A DNA stretch of 64,000 bases, from assembly GCA_964621785.1 (NCBI GenBank), contig CAZUPD010000007.1, positions 1-64,000 on the forward strand, read 5' to 3'. Source of the DNA: JACKDW01 sp964621785 (GTDB taxonomy: Bacteria; Myxococcota_A; Polyangia; Nannocystales; Nannocystaceae). The notes below the pieces were generated by a model. It was not told the origin of the DNA. It did no database searches and saw only the letters and a program-made list of their open reading frames with translations. Of this stretch, positions 7,103 to 19,759 are shown piece by piece; the first letter of the stretch is position 1; each line of letters opens with the position of its first letter. The translations under genes were made by a program, and so were the position numbers.

Positions 7103-8968
7103 ATGGACCGTGAAATCAGTACCCGAATTATCCGCACCGTGCTGCGGTACGCCGAGAACATCGGTGGGCGGGAAGCTGTCGAAACCCTGCTCGCCGGCGA
7201 GGACGTCTCCGAAAACGACCTGCTCGACGAGGTCGGTTGGGTCTCCCACGCATTCGAAGCGCGCCTGATGGCGCGTTTGGCCGACGTCGTCGGGCGTGAC
7301 AATGCGGCGTTTGAGGCCGGGCAGTTCGGTGTCGAGACCGGCGGCTTCGGGACCCTCGAAGCGGTGGTGCGAGCATTTTTTGGGCCGTCCAAAGTCTACC
7401 AGCGACTACCGTGGCTGGCGAACCGGCTCGCACTCGTCGGCGAGATGGAGTGTCTCAAGATCCGCGGAACGACGGCGAATCTGTCGTTTCACTACCACGA
7501 GGGGTTTCGGGGCAACCGGGCGCTGTGCCGCAATCGACAGGGAATGCTGGCGGGTCTGCCGGGGCTTTGGGGGTTGCCGCCGGCCAAGGTCCAAGAAAAG
7601 TCATGCATGTGCAACGGTGATCCGAAGTGCGAGTATGAGGTGACCTGGCAGCGCCTGCCGTTTATCCGGTACCGCAGGTTGTTGTTGTTGGGTAGTGCCC
7701 TGATCGCCCTCATGTTCGTCGGTGTCAGCCTGACCACCGAATGGTTCGGACCGCCGAGTTGGATCGTGGTGGCGGCCACAGGTTTTGTCGTGATCTGCTG
7801 GTTGCTCGGCTTGTGCCTCGACCTGGCGATGCGGGCAGGTGAGCAAAACCTCGTCATCCAGCGGCAAAATCAGGCACTTTCGGCCCAGCTGGAGCAGATG
7901 CAGGAGATCAACACCCGTCTGGAAGAACTCGTGGCTGCCCGCACGGCCGAACAGGAACTCGAGTTTACACGCCTGCGGGGACTCAATCGCCTCAGTCGCC
8001 AACTCGGCGAGATCCTCGATTCGAAGGAGCTCTTGCTGGCCCTGATCGAAGGTTCGCTCGAGTTGCTCGACGGGTGCGGCGTGTGTGTGGTGCTGACCGA
8101 GTCGGTTGCCACGGAGATCGAGCTTCAGGACTATCCAAACAAGACGTTGGGCGAGAAGCTCGGGATTTCCAAACACCGCGAAGATGGTGTGTGGGTGTAC
8201 AAAAAAGGCAATGTCCCGGTCGATGTGAACTCCGAGTTGGCCGCGTTTTGGCCCCACAAAGGCCGGTCCCATGTCGACCCTGCAACCCGTGGACACGGCG
8301 ATGTGCTGCGTCTGCGGCTCGAGTCGGTGAGTACCGCGTTTGGTATGCTCGCAGTTTGGCGGGCGGATGACGGACCGGGATTTGGTGAGCGCGATGCCAA
8401 CCTCGGGGCGACGATGGCGGAGATTCTGTCGGGGGCACTGGCCACGGTCCACCGCTATATCGAGAAGGAACGCCTGAGCAATACCGACAGTGTCACGGGA
8501 TTGTATGTGCACCGATATTTCCGGGAGCTATTGACGACCGAGGTCGAACGCGCCAGTCGCTACGGCTCGCCGCTCACGCTGTTGTTTGTCGACCTCGACG
8601 ACTTCAAACAGGTCAACGACACCCTCGGTCACCTCGCCGGCGATGCGGTGCTGCGGGTGGTCGCCCATGCCCTGAAGACCGAGTCGCGTTCGACCGATGT
8701 GGTCGCGCGCTACGGCGGTGATGAGTTTGCGGTGTTGCTGCAGGGGGTGACGGGACAGCAGGCGACACATTTTGCCCGCCGGATCCAACAACGCCTGCGC
8801 ACCGCTCCCGCGAGGATCGGGGGACGATCGATTCCGATCACAGTGAGTCTCGGGATCGGCGAGTACGCCACGGGAGACAATCCAAATGCGTTGATCGACC
8901 GGGCGGACCGGGCGCTGTACCGGGCCAAAGAGGCGGGCAAGAATCGTTTTGATTGCCAGGTCGCTTGA
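7103..8968 (+). CDS. Membrane diguanylate cyclase with V4R/HNOB-like sensor domain and GAF
   Basis: This enzyme makes c-di-GMP from GTP. Residues about 1-185 form a sensor domain ending in CMCNGDPKCEYEV, a Cys-rich tail resembling V4R/heme-NO-binding-like domains. Two transmembrane helices follow (about 192-212 and 217-240), then a coiled coil, a GAF-like domain, and a C-terminal GGDEF domain with an intact active site (RYGGDEFAVL). RSTD five residues upstream is a product-inhibition I-site. A GTG codon sits immediately before ATG 7103; ATG is preferred. The ACATGT cluster upstream is the likely control region. The sensed ligand is unknown. Confidence 0.88.
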   Translation: MDREISTRIIRTVLRYAENIGGREAVETLLAGEDVSENDLLDEVGWVSHAFEARLMARLADVVGRDNAAFEAGQFGVETGGFGTLEAVVRAFFGPSKVYQRLPWLANRLALVGEMECLKIRGTTANLSFHYHEGFRGNRALCRNRQGMLAGLPGLWGLPPAKVQEKSCMCNGDPKCEYEVTWQRLPFIRYRRLLLLGSALIALMFVGVSLTTEWFGPPSWIVVAATGFVVICWLLGLCLDLAMRAGEQNLVIQRQNQALSAQLEQMQEINTRLEELVAARTAEQELEFTRLRGLNRLSRQLGEILDSKELLLALIEGSLELLDGCGVCVVLTESVATEIELQDYPNKTLGEKLGISKHREDGVWVYKKGNVPVDVNSELAAFWPHKGRSHVDPATRGHGDVLRLRLESVSTAFGMLAVWRADDGPGFGERDANLGATMAEILSGALATVHRYIEKERLSNTDSVTGLYVHRYFRELLTTEVERASRYGSPLTLLFVDLDDFKQVNDTLGHLAGDAVLRVVAHALKTESRSTDVVARYGGDEFAVLLQGVTGQQATHFARRIQQRLRTAPARIGGRSIPITVSLGIGEYATGDNPNALIDRADRALYRAKEAGKNRFDCQVA

Positions 8969-9214
8969 CAGCGCGGGTGATCGATCGGTGTGTATTCAAG
9001 CATATCGCCCGGTGAAACCGACGATCGCAATTGCTCGCCCGTGTTTTTGCAACAAATGCGGCGTCGTCGGCCGGGTTTGGTAGACCCGAAGCGAGTTATG
9101 GACGCCGCCACCTCTCTCGTTCGCCTCCCCGATCCGCCATTTGTCCGCTGCCAGGTGCGTCGAGCCGGCCCCGGGGCAGGGGAATATCCCCGTGTGGTGG
9201 AGCGACTCGAGAGT

Positions 9215-10399
9215 ATGCGACCCACGGCCATGTCTCCGAAGTCCGACGAGAACACGGTGTTGTCGGAAAGCTCCGATTCCCCCGACGTGCGCACTTCGGG
9301 ACAGACGCGACGTCTACGGGTGATGATCGCCGGAGGCGGAACCGGGGGGCACCTGTTTCCGGGTATCGCCCTGGCCGAGGAAATTCGCAGTCGCGGCGGT
9401 GAGGTCCGGTTTGTCGGGACCAAGCGGGGCATCGAGGCCCGAGTGTTGCCGGAAGAAGGTTGGGACCTCGATTGTATCGAGGCCGCGGGCATCAAAGGCC
9501 GTGGTGCGCTCGGTCTGCTGCGCGGGTTGTTGAAGTTGCCCGGAGCCTGGTGGCAGTCGATCGGGATCATTCGCAAGTTTCGCCCCGACCTCGTGTTGGG
9601 TGTCGGCGGGTATGCCAGCGGACCACTCGTCGCAACGGCTGCAATGATGCGGATTCCGACGGCGATCATGGAACAGAACAGCGTCCCCGGAATCACCAAC
9701 CGAATTCTCGGCAGGGTGGTGTCGCGGGTGTTTTGCTCGTTCGATGATCCCGGCTATTTCCCGCGCCGAAGGGTCGTGCTGACGGGTAATCCGATCCGCA
9801 AACAGTTGCTGGCCGCGTTGACGTCGGACGCGTCCTCCACCTCCACTGCCCACCCGCCGCGTCTGTTTGTGTTCGGCGGTTCGCAGGGTGCTCGCACGCT
9901 CAACCGGACGTTTTTGGCAGCAATTCCGATGCTGTTACAACAATTGCCGACACTCGAGATCTGGCATCAGACCGGGAAAGCTGATTTTGACGAGGTCCAA
10001 GCCGCCTATGCCGAACACGGCCTCGCACAGCCGCGTGTGCGGGTGGCCGCGTTCATCCGCGAGATGGCGGAGCCCTATCGCTGGGCCGACTTGGTGCTTT
10101 GCCGGGCAGGGGCGACCACCGTGGCCGAGTTGTCGGCGGTGGGCAAACCCGCGGTGCTGGTGCCGTTTCCCCACGCAACCGACAATCACCAAGAGCTCAA
10201 TGCCAAGGCACTTTGCGATGCCGGGGCGGCGGTGATGCAGCGGGAGTCCGAGTGGACGGTCGACGGACTTTCGGGATTGCTCGCATCACTGTTGTCGAGT
10301 CCTCCGCGACTCGAGAAGATGCGCAAGGCGATGCGCAGTGCAGCGAGGCCCGAGGCCGCAACGGCGATCTACGACGAGCTTGTCCAACTCGTCCGGTAA
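9215..10399 (+). CDS. murG: UDP-GlcNAc transferase MurG (lipid II synthesis)
   Basis: MurG transfers GlcNAc from UDP-GlcNAc to lipid I at the cytoplasmic face of the membrane, giving lipid II. Visible motifs: the N-terminal glycine loop IAGGGTGGHLFPG, GVGGYASGP, EQNSVPG, FGGSQGA, and the donor-site stretch CRAGATTVAELSAVGKPA with PFPHATDNHQ. The length of 394 from ATG 9215 includes about 35 extra N-terminal residues; ATG 9323 would begin right at the glycine loop. The gene stands outside any dcw cluster. Confidence 0.93.
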   Translation: MRPTAMSPKSDENTVLSESSDSPDVRTSGQTRRLRVMIAGGGTGGHLFPGIALAEEIRSRGGEVRFVGTKRGIEARVLPEEGWDLDCIEAAGIKGRGALGLLRGLLKLPGAWWQSIGIIRKFRPDLVLGVGGYASGPLVATAAMMRIPTAIMEQNSVPGITNRILGRVVSRVFCSFDDPGYFPRRRVVLTGNPIRKQLLAALTSDASSTSTAHPPRLFVFGGSQGARTLNRTFLAAIPMLLQQLPTLEIWHQTGKADFDEVQAAYAEHGLAQPRVRVAAFIREMAEPYRWADLVLCRAGATTVAELSAVGKPAVLVPFPHATDNHQELNAKALCDAGAAVMQRESEWTVDGLSGLLASLLSSPPRLEKMRKAMRSAARPEAATAIYDELVQLVR

Positions 10400-10577
10400 A
10401 AGCCCGACGCCTCTTGCGGACGTGGCTGCGGACGTGGCTGCGAACCGGCAGGTTGTGGCGTCCGAAGCCGCGGTAGACCTCTGTACATGGGAATTGAGTG
10501 CGCAAACTCTTTGCGCAAACTCTAATGGCTTGTCGTCTGGCGATCGCCGTGGAGCGGTACGGTGAGCCCGAGGCGCT

Positions 10578-13493
<2,916 letters not shown>

Positions 13494-13639
13494 CAATATG
13501 TACGACCCGGTGGCGTGGGTTGCGAGCAACGCCCACGCCAGCCGGATCGACAATGCGACCTGAGCTTGAATCAACAATTTGCCTGTACAACGAGTATCGG
13601 ACGCGGGGATACCGGAGCCCTCGACGCACGAGCGGATGC

Positions 13640-15235
13640 CTACTGCGTGAGAATCGTGAACTCGATCCGGCGGTTTTGGGCGCGGCCGGTCGCAGTTTTG
13701 TTGGTGCCGACCGGCTCGTCGAACCCGGCACCGCGGGTCTCGATCCGGCTCGTGTCGACGCCGTGGCCGACGAGGTAATCCCTGACCGACCCCGCGCGGG
13801 CGCCCGAAAGCTTCTTGTTGTACTCGGCGCTCCCGACATTGTCGGTGTGGCCACTGATTTCGATGCGGATCGACGGGAACTCCGTGAGCACGGCAACAGC
13901 TCGGTCGAGCACGGGCCTCGACTTGTCCTTGATGGTGGCCTTGTTGAAATCGAAGTAGATGCCCCGGATGACACCTGTGAATTGGATGACCTCCGCCGGG
14001 ACTTCGTCGGGACAGCCGTCGCCGTCTTCAAACCCGTTCACGGTCTCCGGCTCGGTGACACAATCGTCGTCGGGGTCGAGGATTCCATCGCGGTCGGTGT
14101 CGGGGATCGGACAGCCGTCGGGCTCGACACCCGGAACGTCGGGACATGCGTCGTGACTGTCGAGAAATCCGTCGCCATCGCGGTCTTTTTCGGGGCAGCC
14201 GTCGGGAGCGACGCCCGGGACATCGGGGCAGGCATCTAGGTTGTCGAAAAAACCGTCTCCGTCGCGGTCGTACTCGGGGCAGCCATCTTCATCCTCGTAG
14301 CCGTTGAAGTTCTCCGGTTCGAAGGGACAGGCGTCCTCGTGGTCGAACAGGCCGTCGCCGTCCGAGTCCTTGGGGGGTGGGGCTTTTTTGCCGCCGAACC
14401 GCCAGCCGACACCGAGGAGTACTTCGGGATAGTGGGTCGCGCCTGCATCGACTTTGAGCTTGGCGGCCACGACATCGCGGGCGTCGAGGCGCAGCAGCCA
14501 GACATCGTTGAGGAACACCTTCACACCGCCGCCGAAGTGAACCGACTGGTCGACATCGAGGCCGAGGGCGCCGTTGGTCCCGATCATGCCGCCGCCTAGC
14601 AACACAAACGGGGTGACACGCCAAAACGGCAATTGGCCGATTACGTGGGCACGGAAGTTAAACAGGATGGCCGAGTCGCCCGCACGGCCGTCGTCTTGGA
14701 GGACGCGTGTCGGCATGACACCACCCTCGATCTCACCGCCGACAAACGCAAACGGGTAAAACGCGAACCGCAATCCGACCTCGGGAGCAACGGTGCGGTA
14801 GGGCTTCCAAAACGTGTTGCCCGAATCGAGTTGTTGATAGGCGTCGAATAACTCGTGCGCGCGCGAGGGGAACATCACCCCGCCAAAGGCTCCAAGCTCG
14901 AAGGACATCGCTCGCGGACGGTATCTGCGGATCCATGTATCGGAGGTGGGCGCCAACGTGGTATCGGGTGCGGGCGCCGCCGGTTTTTTTGTATGTACAC
15001 GATTGTTCCCACCAGTCGACCCGACACTTCGATCGGCGGCCGCAGGAGCTTCAAAGACCGTGTGGGGCGTGGGACTTCCTGCGTGTGACTGAGCGTATGC
15101 CGGTAGCGACACAAGTCCCGCGACGAGGGACGCCCCCAGAGCGCCGGTCGTCGTCGTCAGCCTGTTTCCCGGGACGACTGGCAGGGAGGGAGGGTTTTTG
15201 CGCGGCTGCGTATCAATTCGTAGGACCTTGGACAT
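13640..15235 (-). CDS. OmpA-like outer-membrane protein with thrombospondin type-3 repeats
   Basis: A signal peptide (to about LPAYAQ, residue 49) is followed by an eight-strand-like beta-barrel region (about 110-310), four or five Ca-binding thrombospondin type-3 repeats of the form DxDGDGxxDxxDxCP (about 315-410), and a C-terminal OmpA peptidoglycan-binding domain (YFDFNKATI, GHTDNVGS, NRRIEF). It should tie the outer membrane to peptidoglycan. Length is 531. Its upstream side (15236-15427) is a short spacer behind the next minus gene and should hold its promoter. Confidence 0.92.
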   Translation of the reverse strand: MSKVLRIDTQPRKNPPSLPVVPGNRLTTTTGALGASLVAGLVSLPAYAQSHAGSPTPHTVFEAPAAADRSVGSTGGNNRVHTKKPAAPAPDTTLAPTSDTWIRRYRPRAMSFELGAFGGVMFPSRAHELFDAYQQLDSGNTFWKPYRTVAPEVGLRFAFYPFAFVGGEIEGGVMPTRVLQDDGRAGDSAILFNFRAHVIGQLPFWRVTPFVLLGGGMIGTNGALGLDVDQSVHFGGGVKVFLNDVWLLRLDARDVVAAKLKVDAGATHYPEVLLGVGWRFGGKKAPPPKDSDGDGLFDHEDACPFEPENFNGYEDEDGCPEYDRDGDGFFDNLDACPDVPGVAPDGCPEKDRDGDGFLDSHDACPDVPGVEPDGCPIPDTDRDGILDPDDDCVTEPETVNGFEDGDGCPDEVPAEVIQFTGVIRGIYFDFNKATIKDKSRPVLDRAVAVLTEFPSIRIEISGHTDNVGSAEYNKKLSGARAGSVRDYLVGHGVDTSRIETRGAGFDEPVGTNKTATGRAQNRRIEFTILTQ

Positions 15236-15427
15236 CTTGCAACTGAAGTAGCGACCTCCTGTCCGTCGATCGGTTGGCTCGAAAAAAAGACCGCGTTGCG
15301 ATCATGCACTTGCGTCATATCGCGCCGGTATCGACCACCCCACGTCCGGACGTGTCGAATCACGCCGAGTTTTGTTGTGGATACACAATCATGGGGCCGG
15401 CCGATTTGAGTGCCGACCCTCTGCGCC

Positions 15428-16813
15428 CTATCGGCCTGAAGCTTGCTTCGCGCCCCTTCGCGGATGGCGTTGCACGTGGCGTCCGTCGATCCACACCTCG
15501 ACGATGCGGTGGACATTGTCCAGGTTTTGCACGGGGTCCCCCTCGACGAGTACGAGGTCGGCTTCCCATCCGACCTTGACCGCACCAAACTTCGCCTCGG
15601 GATCTAAGAATCGGCTGTTTTTCCAGGTCGCCGCGATCAGGATTTCAGCCGCGGACTGACCGGCCTGTGCGAGCTGGTCGAGTTCGCGGTGGAGGCCCGC
15701 ACCTGCGGCGATGCCCGCGTTCGGGGAGTCCGAACCGACGAGGATATCGACCCCGGCATCAGCGAGTTTGTGGACGTTCTGGATACGGTCGGAGTGGTGC
15801 TCGGTGACCTCTTGCGCCCATGCTTGCATCCGCGGAGGGAAGGTCGCGGTACCTTCGGTTACTCGGGACATGTCCTTGAGTGTAGATGTCCTCAGGATCT
15901 CCTGTTCGATTGGACCGATGAGCGATTGTTTGCGGTAGAGCAGTTCGACCGACTGCCATACGGCGAGCGTCGGGATGACCGCGATACCGGCCGAGACCAT
16001 TGCGGCCACCGACTCCTCTTCAATTGCATCTGCATACGGAACATGGGCCAGGGCATCGACTGGGAGGGCGACGGCGCGTTTCATATCGCTCGCCCGGCCG
16101 ACGTGGGCGAGGACGGGGCGTCGCCACGTGGTCGCTTGCGTACGCAACAGAGCCAGGGGTCCATCCTCGATCACCGGCATCCCCCGGGGAATCTCGTCGA
16201 GCATGATCTTGAGGACATCCGACTCGCCGTGTCGTCGCAGCGCCTTGGTCATCTCGGCGTCGTTGTTGATCTGGTGGGCGAGCGGCCCTGTGATCAGATC
16301 CATCAACACCCCGGGATAGGTCTCGCGCATCGCTGAGATCGGGTGGCCGCCGGGGGCTGTAAACGGCAGTCCACTACCGTAGACCGCTGGGCTTGCCCAA
16401 CGTTTGCGAACGGCGCGCTTGACCTGCTTGAGTCGGCGGGCACTCATACTCAAATCGAGGACCGTGGTGACACCGCAATAGAGGAACTGGCGTAGATTCT
16501 CGCGCATCCGGGGCACGCGCACGCGTCCGGGAATCGCGGGATAAGCTTGTATGTGCACATGGAGGTCGATCAGCCCCGGCAGCAGCGTGCGACCTGTACC
16601 ATCGACCACCGTGCCACCCGTTTGTGGATGGGGCGCGGCAGGGGCGATCGCAGTGATCACGCCGTCGGCAAGGGTGACGTCGAGGGGCCCCACTACGCGC
16701 CCATCAGGCTGAAACACCCCTACGTTGGTGATGGTTGTCGGTACGGGCCGGTCCGCAACATCGGCTACGGGGGCAGCGAACACCGCGAGTGCGAGGAGCG
16801 TGTGAGCGACCAT
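15428..16813 (-). CDS. Secreted amidohydrolase (imidazolonepropionase/prolidase-like)
   Basis: The 461-residue product has an N-terminal signal-like stretch (LLALAVFAAPVADVA) and a metal-dependent hydrolase fold. The HxH pair is in GLIDLHVHI, another metal His in LAHVGR, and the catalytic Asp in VGSDSPNAG. The C-terminal composite strand ends with GWEADLVLVEGDPVQNL, typical of the adenine-deaminase/imidazolonepropionase group. Substrate cannot be named from sequence; secreted homologues include dipeptidases. It stands alone. Confidence 0.85.
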   Translation of the reverse strand: MVAHTLLALAVFAAPVADVADRPVPTTITNVGVFQPDGRVVGPLDVTLADGVITAIAPAAPHPQTGGTVVDGTGRTLLPGLIDLHVHIQAYPAIPGRVRVPRMRENLRQFLYCGVTTVLDLSMSARRLKQVKRAVRKRWASPAVYGSGLPFTAPGGHPISAMRETYPGVLMDLITGPLAHQINNDAEMTKALRRHGESDVLKIMLDEIPRGMPVIEDGPLALLRTQATTWRRPVLAHVGRASDMKRAVALPVDALAHVPYADAIEEESVAAMVSAGIAVIPTLAVWQSVELLYRKQSLIGPIEQEILRTSTLKDMSRVTEGTATFPPRMQAWAQEVTEHHSDRIQNVHKLADAGVDILVGSDSPNAGIAAGAGLHRELDQLAQAGQSAAEILIAATWKNSRFLDPEAKFGAVKVGWEADLVLVEGDPVQNLDNVHRIVEVWIDGRHVQRHPRRGAKQASGR

Positions 16814-17143
16814 CGGCGCGAGGGTAGGACCAAATCGCTTGTGTCTGCAAATGTCTTTGTAGTCAGGTGAGGTTCTGTGGTCCCGTGCGCCGCGCGGGTC
16901 AGAATTCCCCAGGAGATCGAAGCAGGGCTCGTGTGCAGAAGACGCAGTTTGTGAGACAAAAAAAAATTTGTTTTTGGTTAATCGATCGACCCGAAAATTG
17001 AACTACCTAAACAGCAAGACGATGCAGGAGCGACTTGATGATGCTCCGCCGAGTCGAGCGCGATTCTCTGTACGTTTCCAAAAGTCGGGGTGTGCCACGA
17101 CATCACCCATGTGTGTGGCCCCCGCAATTGAAAGAGCACTGTC
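16814..17143. other. Divergent spacer with A/T tract
   Basis: No gene is seen. An A9-TTT-G-T5 tract near 16958-16976, followed by GGTTAATCGATCG, is the only AT-rich patch. It probably holds promoters for the amidohydrolase (minus) and the Cys-rich peptide (plus). Confidence 0.35.
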
Positions 17144-17407
17144 ATGTCGACCTTCAATTCGTTTCTCCTCGCCGTCCCTTTCGCCATGTTCCTCGGAGCA
17201 GCAACCAACAGTCCTCCTGCAGGAACGCAACCTGGGGTTGATTCGAGCGATAGTCCCGCGGTGACCTACTGCAAGCAGAAGTGCCGCAACGTGTACCTAC
17301 AGTGCATTATGGACTGCGGTCTCTCCGAGGAAGGATCGGCCGTGTGCCGCTCGTCCTACGACACGTGTGTACCTTCCTGCGAGCCGACTCCGTCCCCCTT
17401 GAAGTAG
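17144..17407 (+). CDS. Small secreted Cys-rich protein
   Basis: Unrecognised 87-residue product. It has a signal peptide (FLLAVPFAMFLGAAT), then a compact domain with seven Cys in CxxxC-like pairs (YCKQKC, QCIMDC, VCRSSYDTCVPSC) and a Pro-rich tail. The pattern suggests a disulphide-stabilised periplasmic or exported mini-domain. GAAAGAG lies about 6 bases before the ATG. It is convergent with the PP2C gene. Confidence 0.6.
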   Translation: MSTFNSFLLAVPFAMFLGAATNSPPAGTQPGVDSSDSPAVTYCKQKCRNVYLQCIMDCGLSEEGSAVCRSSYDTCVPSCEPTPSPLK

Positions 17408-17511
17408 GCTCCGCGGCGCATTTTCTGCGTCAACCCCATCCCGCGGACGAGCGTCCTCCGCGGGATATCTTTTTGCCCGGCGGTTGGTGGCAGAGTGCTC
17501 CGGAGGTGGTT

Positions 17512-17543
17512 GATTGTACAATCATGCTACAATCCGGATTGTA
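17512..17543. terminator. Two adjacent palindromes between convergent genes
   Basis: GATTGTACAATC (17512-17523) and TACAATCCGGATTGTA (17528-17543) are perfect palindromes, 12 and 16 bases, in the tail-to-tail spacer between the Cys-rich peptide and PP2C. They share the core TACAAT/ATTGTA. The second gives a short RNA hairpin on either strand without a T tract. Bidirectional transcription end or protein-binding site; function not proven. Confidence 0.4.
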
Positions 17544-17565
17544 CCAGCAGAAAATGCGCCAGTGG

Positions 17566-18333
17566 TTACCGCGAAAAGCCTACAAATACGGCTGTGATGT
17601 TGTCTTCACCACCACGTTCGTTGGCGAAGGCAATTGCAGAACTCGCTGCCTGTTGCAGCGGGAGCGCGAATAACTCGAGGAGCTCACGCGGGTGCTCAAA
17701 ATAGCGGTGGAGGCCGTCTGTGCACAAAAGGAAGCGGTCACCCGGAAGGATGGTCAACGGTGTGATATCGACTTTGACATACGACTTCCGGCCGACCGAA
17801 CGCGTGATGACGTTGCGCAGGCCACTGGTCCGAGCTTCCTCGGGGGACATGATGCCAGCCCGTAGCTGACCCTGCGCAAGTGTGTGGTCTTCGGTGAGTT
17901 GGGAGATGTCTCCGTTGCGGTAGAGGTACACGCGACCATCTCCGACCTGTCCGACAACGGCGTGGGTTCCCGCGTGGAGGAGTACAGATGCCGTCGTACT
18001 CATCCCGCGGTGACTCGGTTCAAACTCGCCGATGCTGTGGACCACATAACTCGCGCTGGCGATCGCGTTGCGGACCAACATCGCCAACTCGTGGGTCTCG
18101 CGATCGCTCCAATCCCTGCGGCTGCGAAGGTGGGCGAGCGCATCGCGGTGTCCTTCGGCGATGTAATCCGCGATCGCGTTGGCAGCCGTATCGCTGGCGA
18201 CCTCGCCCCGGGCCCGTTGACCGACCCCATCGCAGACCAAGTAGAGACCGTCGTCGGGCAGTGCGAGCCACGAGTCCTCGTTGTGAACCCGACGCAAACC
18301 GCGATCGGTTTGCCCAGCGTGCTCGGTCAGCAT
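17566..18333 (-). CDS. PP2C-type Ser/Thr phosphatase
   Basis: The 255-residue protein is a stand-alone PP2C domain. Metal-binding motifs are present: RRVHNEDS, VCDGVG, GQVGDGRVYLYR and the final GGEDNITAVFV. The usual DGMGG is altered to DGVGQRARGEVAS, so the second glycine is changed. It should dephosphorylate targets of Hanks-type kinases such as the one at 47794. It begins 12 bases after the pseudouridine synthase stop and is probably in the same operon. Confidence 0.9.
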   Translation of the reverse strand: MLTEHAGQTDRGLRRVHNEDSWLALPDDGLYLVCDGVGQRARGEVASDTAANAIADYIAEGHRDALAHLRSRRDWSDRETHELAMLVRNAIASASYVVHSIGEFEPSHRGMSTTASVLLHAGTHAVVGQVGDGRVYLYRNGDISQLTEDHTLAQGQLRAGIMSPEEARTSGLRNVITRSVGRKSYVKVDITPLTILPGDRFLLCTDGLHRYFEHPRELLELFALPLQQAASSAIAFANERGGEDNITAVFVGFSR

Positions 18334-18345
18334 CGGTGGACGATA

Positions 18346-19392
18346 TCACACCGCGTGTTCCGCAAGCGAAATGTCTGCAAGTGCATGTATGAAAGGCATG
18401 GGCAACTTGGCGGTGACAACCTGTTCCCCGGGGACGGCGGTCGACAGATCAATTCCGATTGCGTGTAGACACAAGCGTGGGCCGTCACTGCCGTAGAGCG
18501 GATCCCCGACGATCGGAAAGCCGAGCCACGCGAGGTGGACCCGGGCTTGGTGCCGGTGACCTGTCTCGAGGGTGAGGCCCATCAACATCCGCGACCCCGA
18601 GCGGGCCAGTGGTTGCAGGGTTGTCTGTGCATCGATTCCGTCATCGCGCACACCGACTTCCGAACGCGTTGCACCGTGACCGAGCGGAGCGACCACTTGC
18701 GAAGCCTGCGGGCGGATGAGCAGCGGTTGGACACCGGGAACGGTGACAGCGGTCAGGCAGTCGGCAAAGACCGGGTCGGCCGCGAGGTTGGCATCACTCG
18801 TTCGCATCCACCAATGAGCACCATCGGGGGGCTCCGGCGGCCAGGTGTCGGTGGTGGGTTGGCAAACCGCGACGTAGTACTTGCACACGGTACGCTGGCG
18901 AAAAGATTCGCGCGCCTGTTCCCACGCCCGGCGCGAACGTGCAAAGACAACCACACCCGAGGTGTCGCGGTCGAGTCGGTGGGTCGCCCCATACTCGCGC
19001 GGGTCGTCGGCCGTGTTGCGACATTCTGGAAATTGCTCGACGACCATGTCCGCAAGTGCAACCGGTTGGTCGGGGCGAAGGCGATGGGTGTGGACCCCGG
19101 CGGGTTTGTATGCATATACAAATCGAGGCGAGGTGGCGAGCACATCGAGTGCAAACGCGGGCGTCGGAGCCAGCCACGCGAGCTCGAGAATGTCCCCGTC
19201 CATCAGTCGCGTCGAGGGTGCCGCGACATTGCCGTTGACGAGCAGATGGCCGCGCAATCCCATCTTCCGGGCGCTGCGACGCGAAACACCTGGCATGCGC
19301 TGTCCAGCGATGACATCCGCCCGCCGCCCGACATCCTCCGACTGGGTCACCGTGTAACAGATCCGCCGCAGGGATTCCTCGCTCTCGTGCAT
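18346..19392 (-). CDS. RluA/RluD-family pseudouridine synthase
   Basis: An N-terminal S4-like segment (about 25-75) precedes the synthase domain. The catalytic Asp lies in THRLDRDTSGVVVFAR, the invariant motif of the family, and ETGHRHQARVHLAWLGFPIVGDPLYG is the conserved late region. The length of 348 includes an insert of roughly 60 residues (about 175-235) carrying no known motif. Target RNA position cannot be assigned. The PP2C gene follows 12 bases downstream. Confidence 0.9.
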   Translation of the reverse strand: MHESEESLRRICYTVTQSEDVGRRADVIAGQRMPGVSRRSARKMGLRGHLLVNGNVAAPSTRLMDGDILELAWLAPTPAFALDVLATSPRFVYAYKPAGVHTHRLRPDQPVALADMVVEQFPECRNTADDPREYGATHRLDRDTSGVVVFARSRRAWEQARESFRQRTVCKYYVAVCQPTTDTWPPEPPDGAHWWMRTSDANLAADPVFADCLTAVTVPGVQPLLIRPQASQVVAPLGHGATRSEVGVRDDGIDAQTTLQPLARSGSRMLMGLTLETGHRHQARVHLAWLGFPIVGDPLYGSDGPRLCLHAIGIDLSTAVPGEQVVTAKLPMPFIHALADISLAEHAV

Positions 19393-19759
19393 TCCCTACG
19401 GGTACACCCAAATGTGCGGTTGTACCAGCGCGAGCGGAGGGCGGGCTGTAAATGCATGTCGCGGAGTTTTGCAGAGCACCTCACTTGCAGACCCAGGGAG
19501 GCTCGGGTGTCGGCCGATAGGCTGAGAATTGTATGGGCACGGACTCGCTGAGCAATCGCCGTTCGTCCGTTCGCTTGCGGCGTCGAGGGTCTGGTACGCG
19601 TCGCTTGGGCGAGCACGAGACTTTGTGGATGGCAAAACGACGGAAAAGTTGTGCAGGCAACTATCGTGTTGCCGGTCACGGACATTCGGCGGTTTCAGCC
19701 TTCGGCTCGGTACCGGCAGCGACAGCAGGGATTCGTTTTGATCGCGGCCCGAGCAGCGC
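19393..19759. other. Spacer without recognisable gene
   Basis: 367 bp between the start of the pseudouridine synthase and the 3' end of moeA. It contains one TGTAAATGCA palindrome at 19447-19456. Reading frames here have no family resemblance. It presumably carries the promoter of the downstream pair. Confidence 0.3.
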
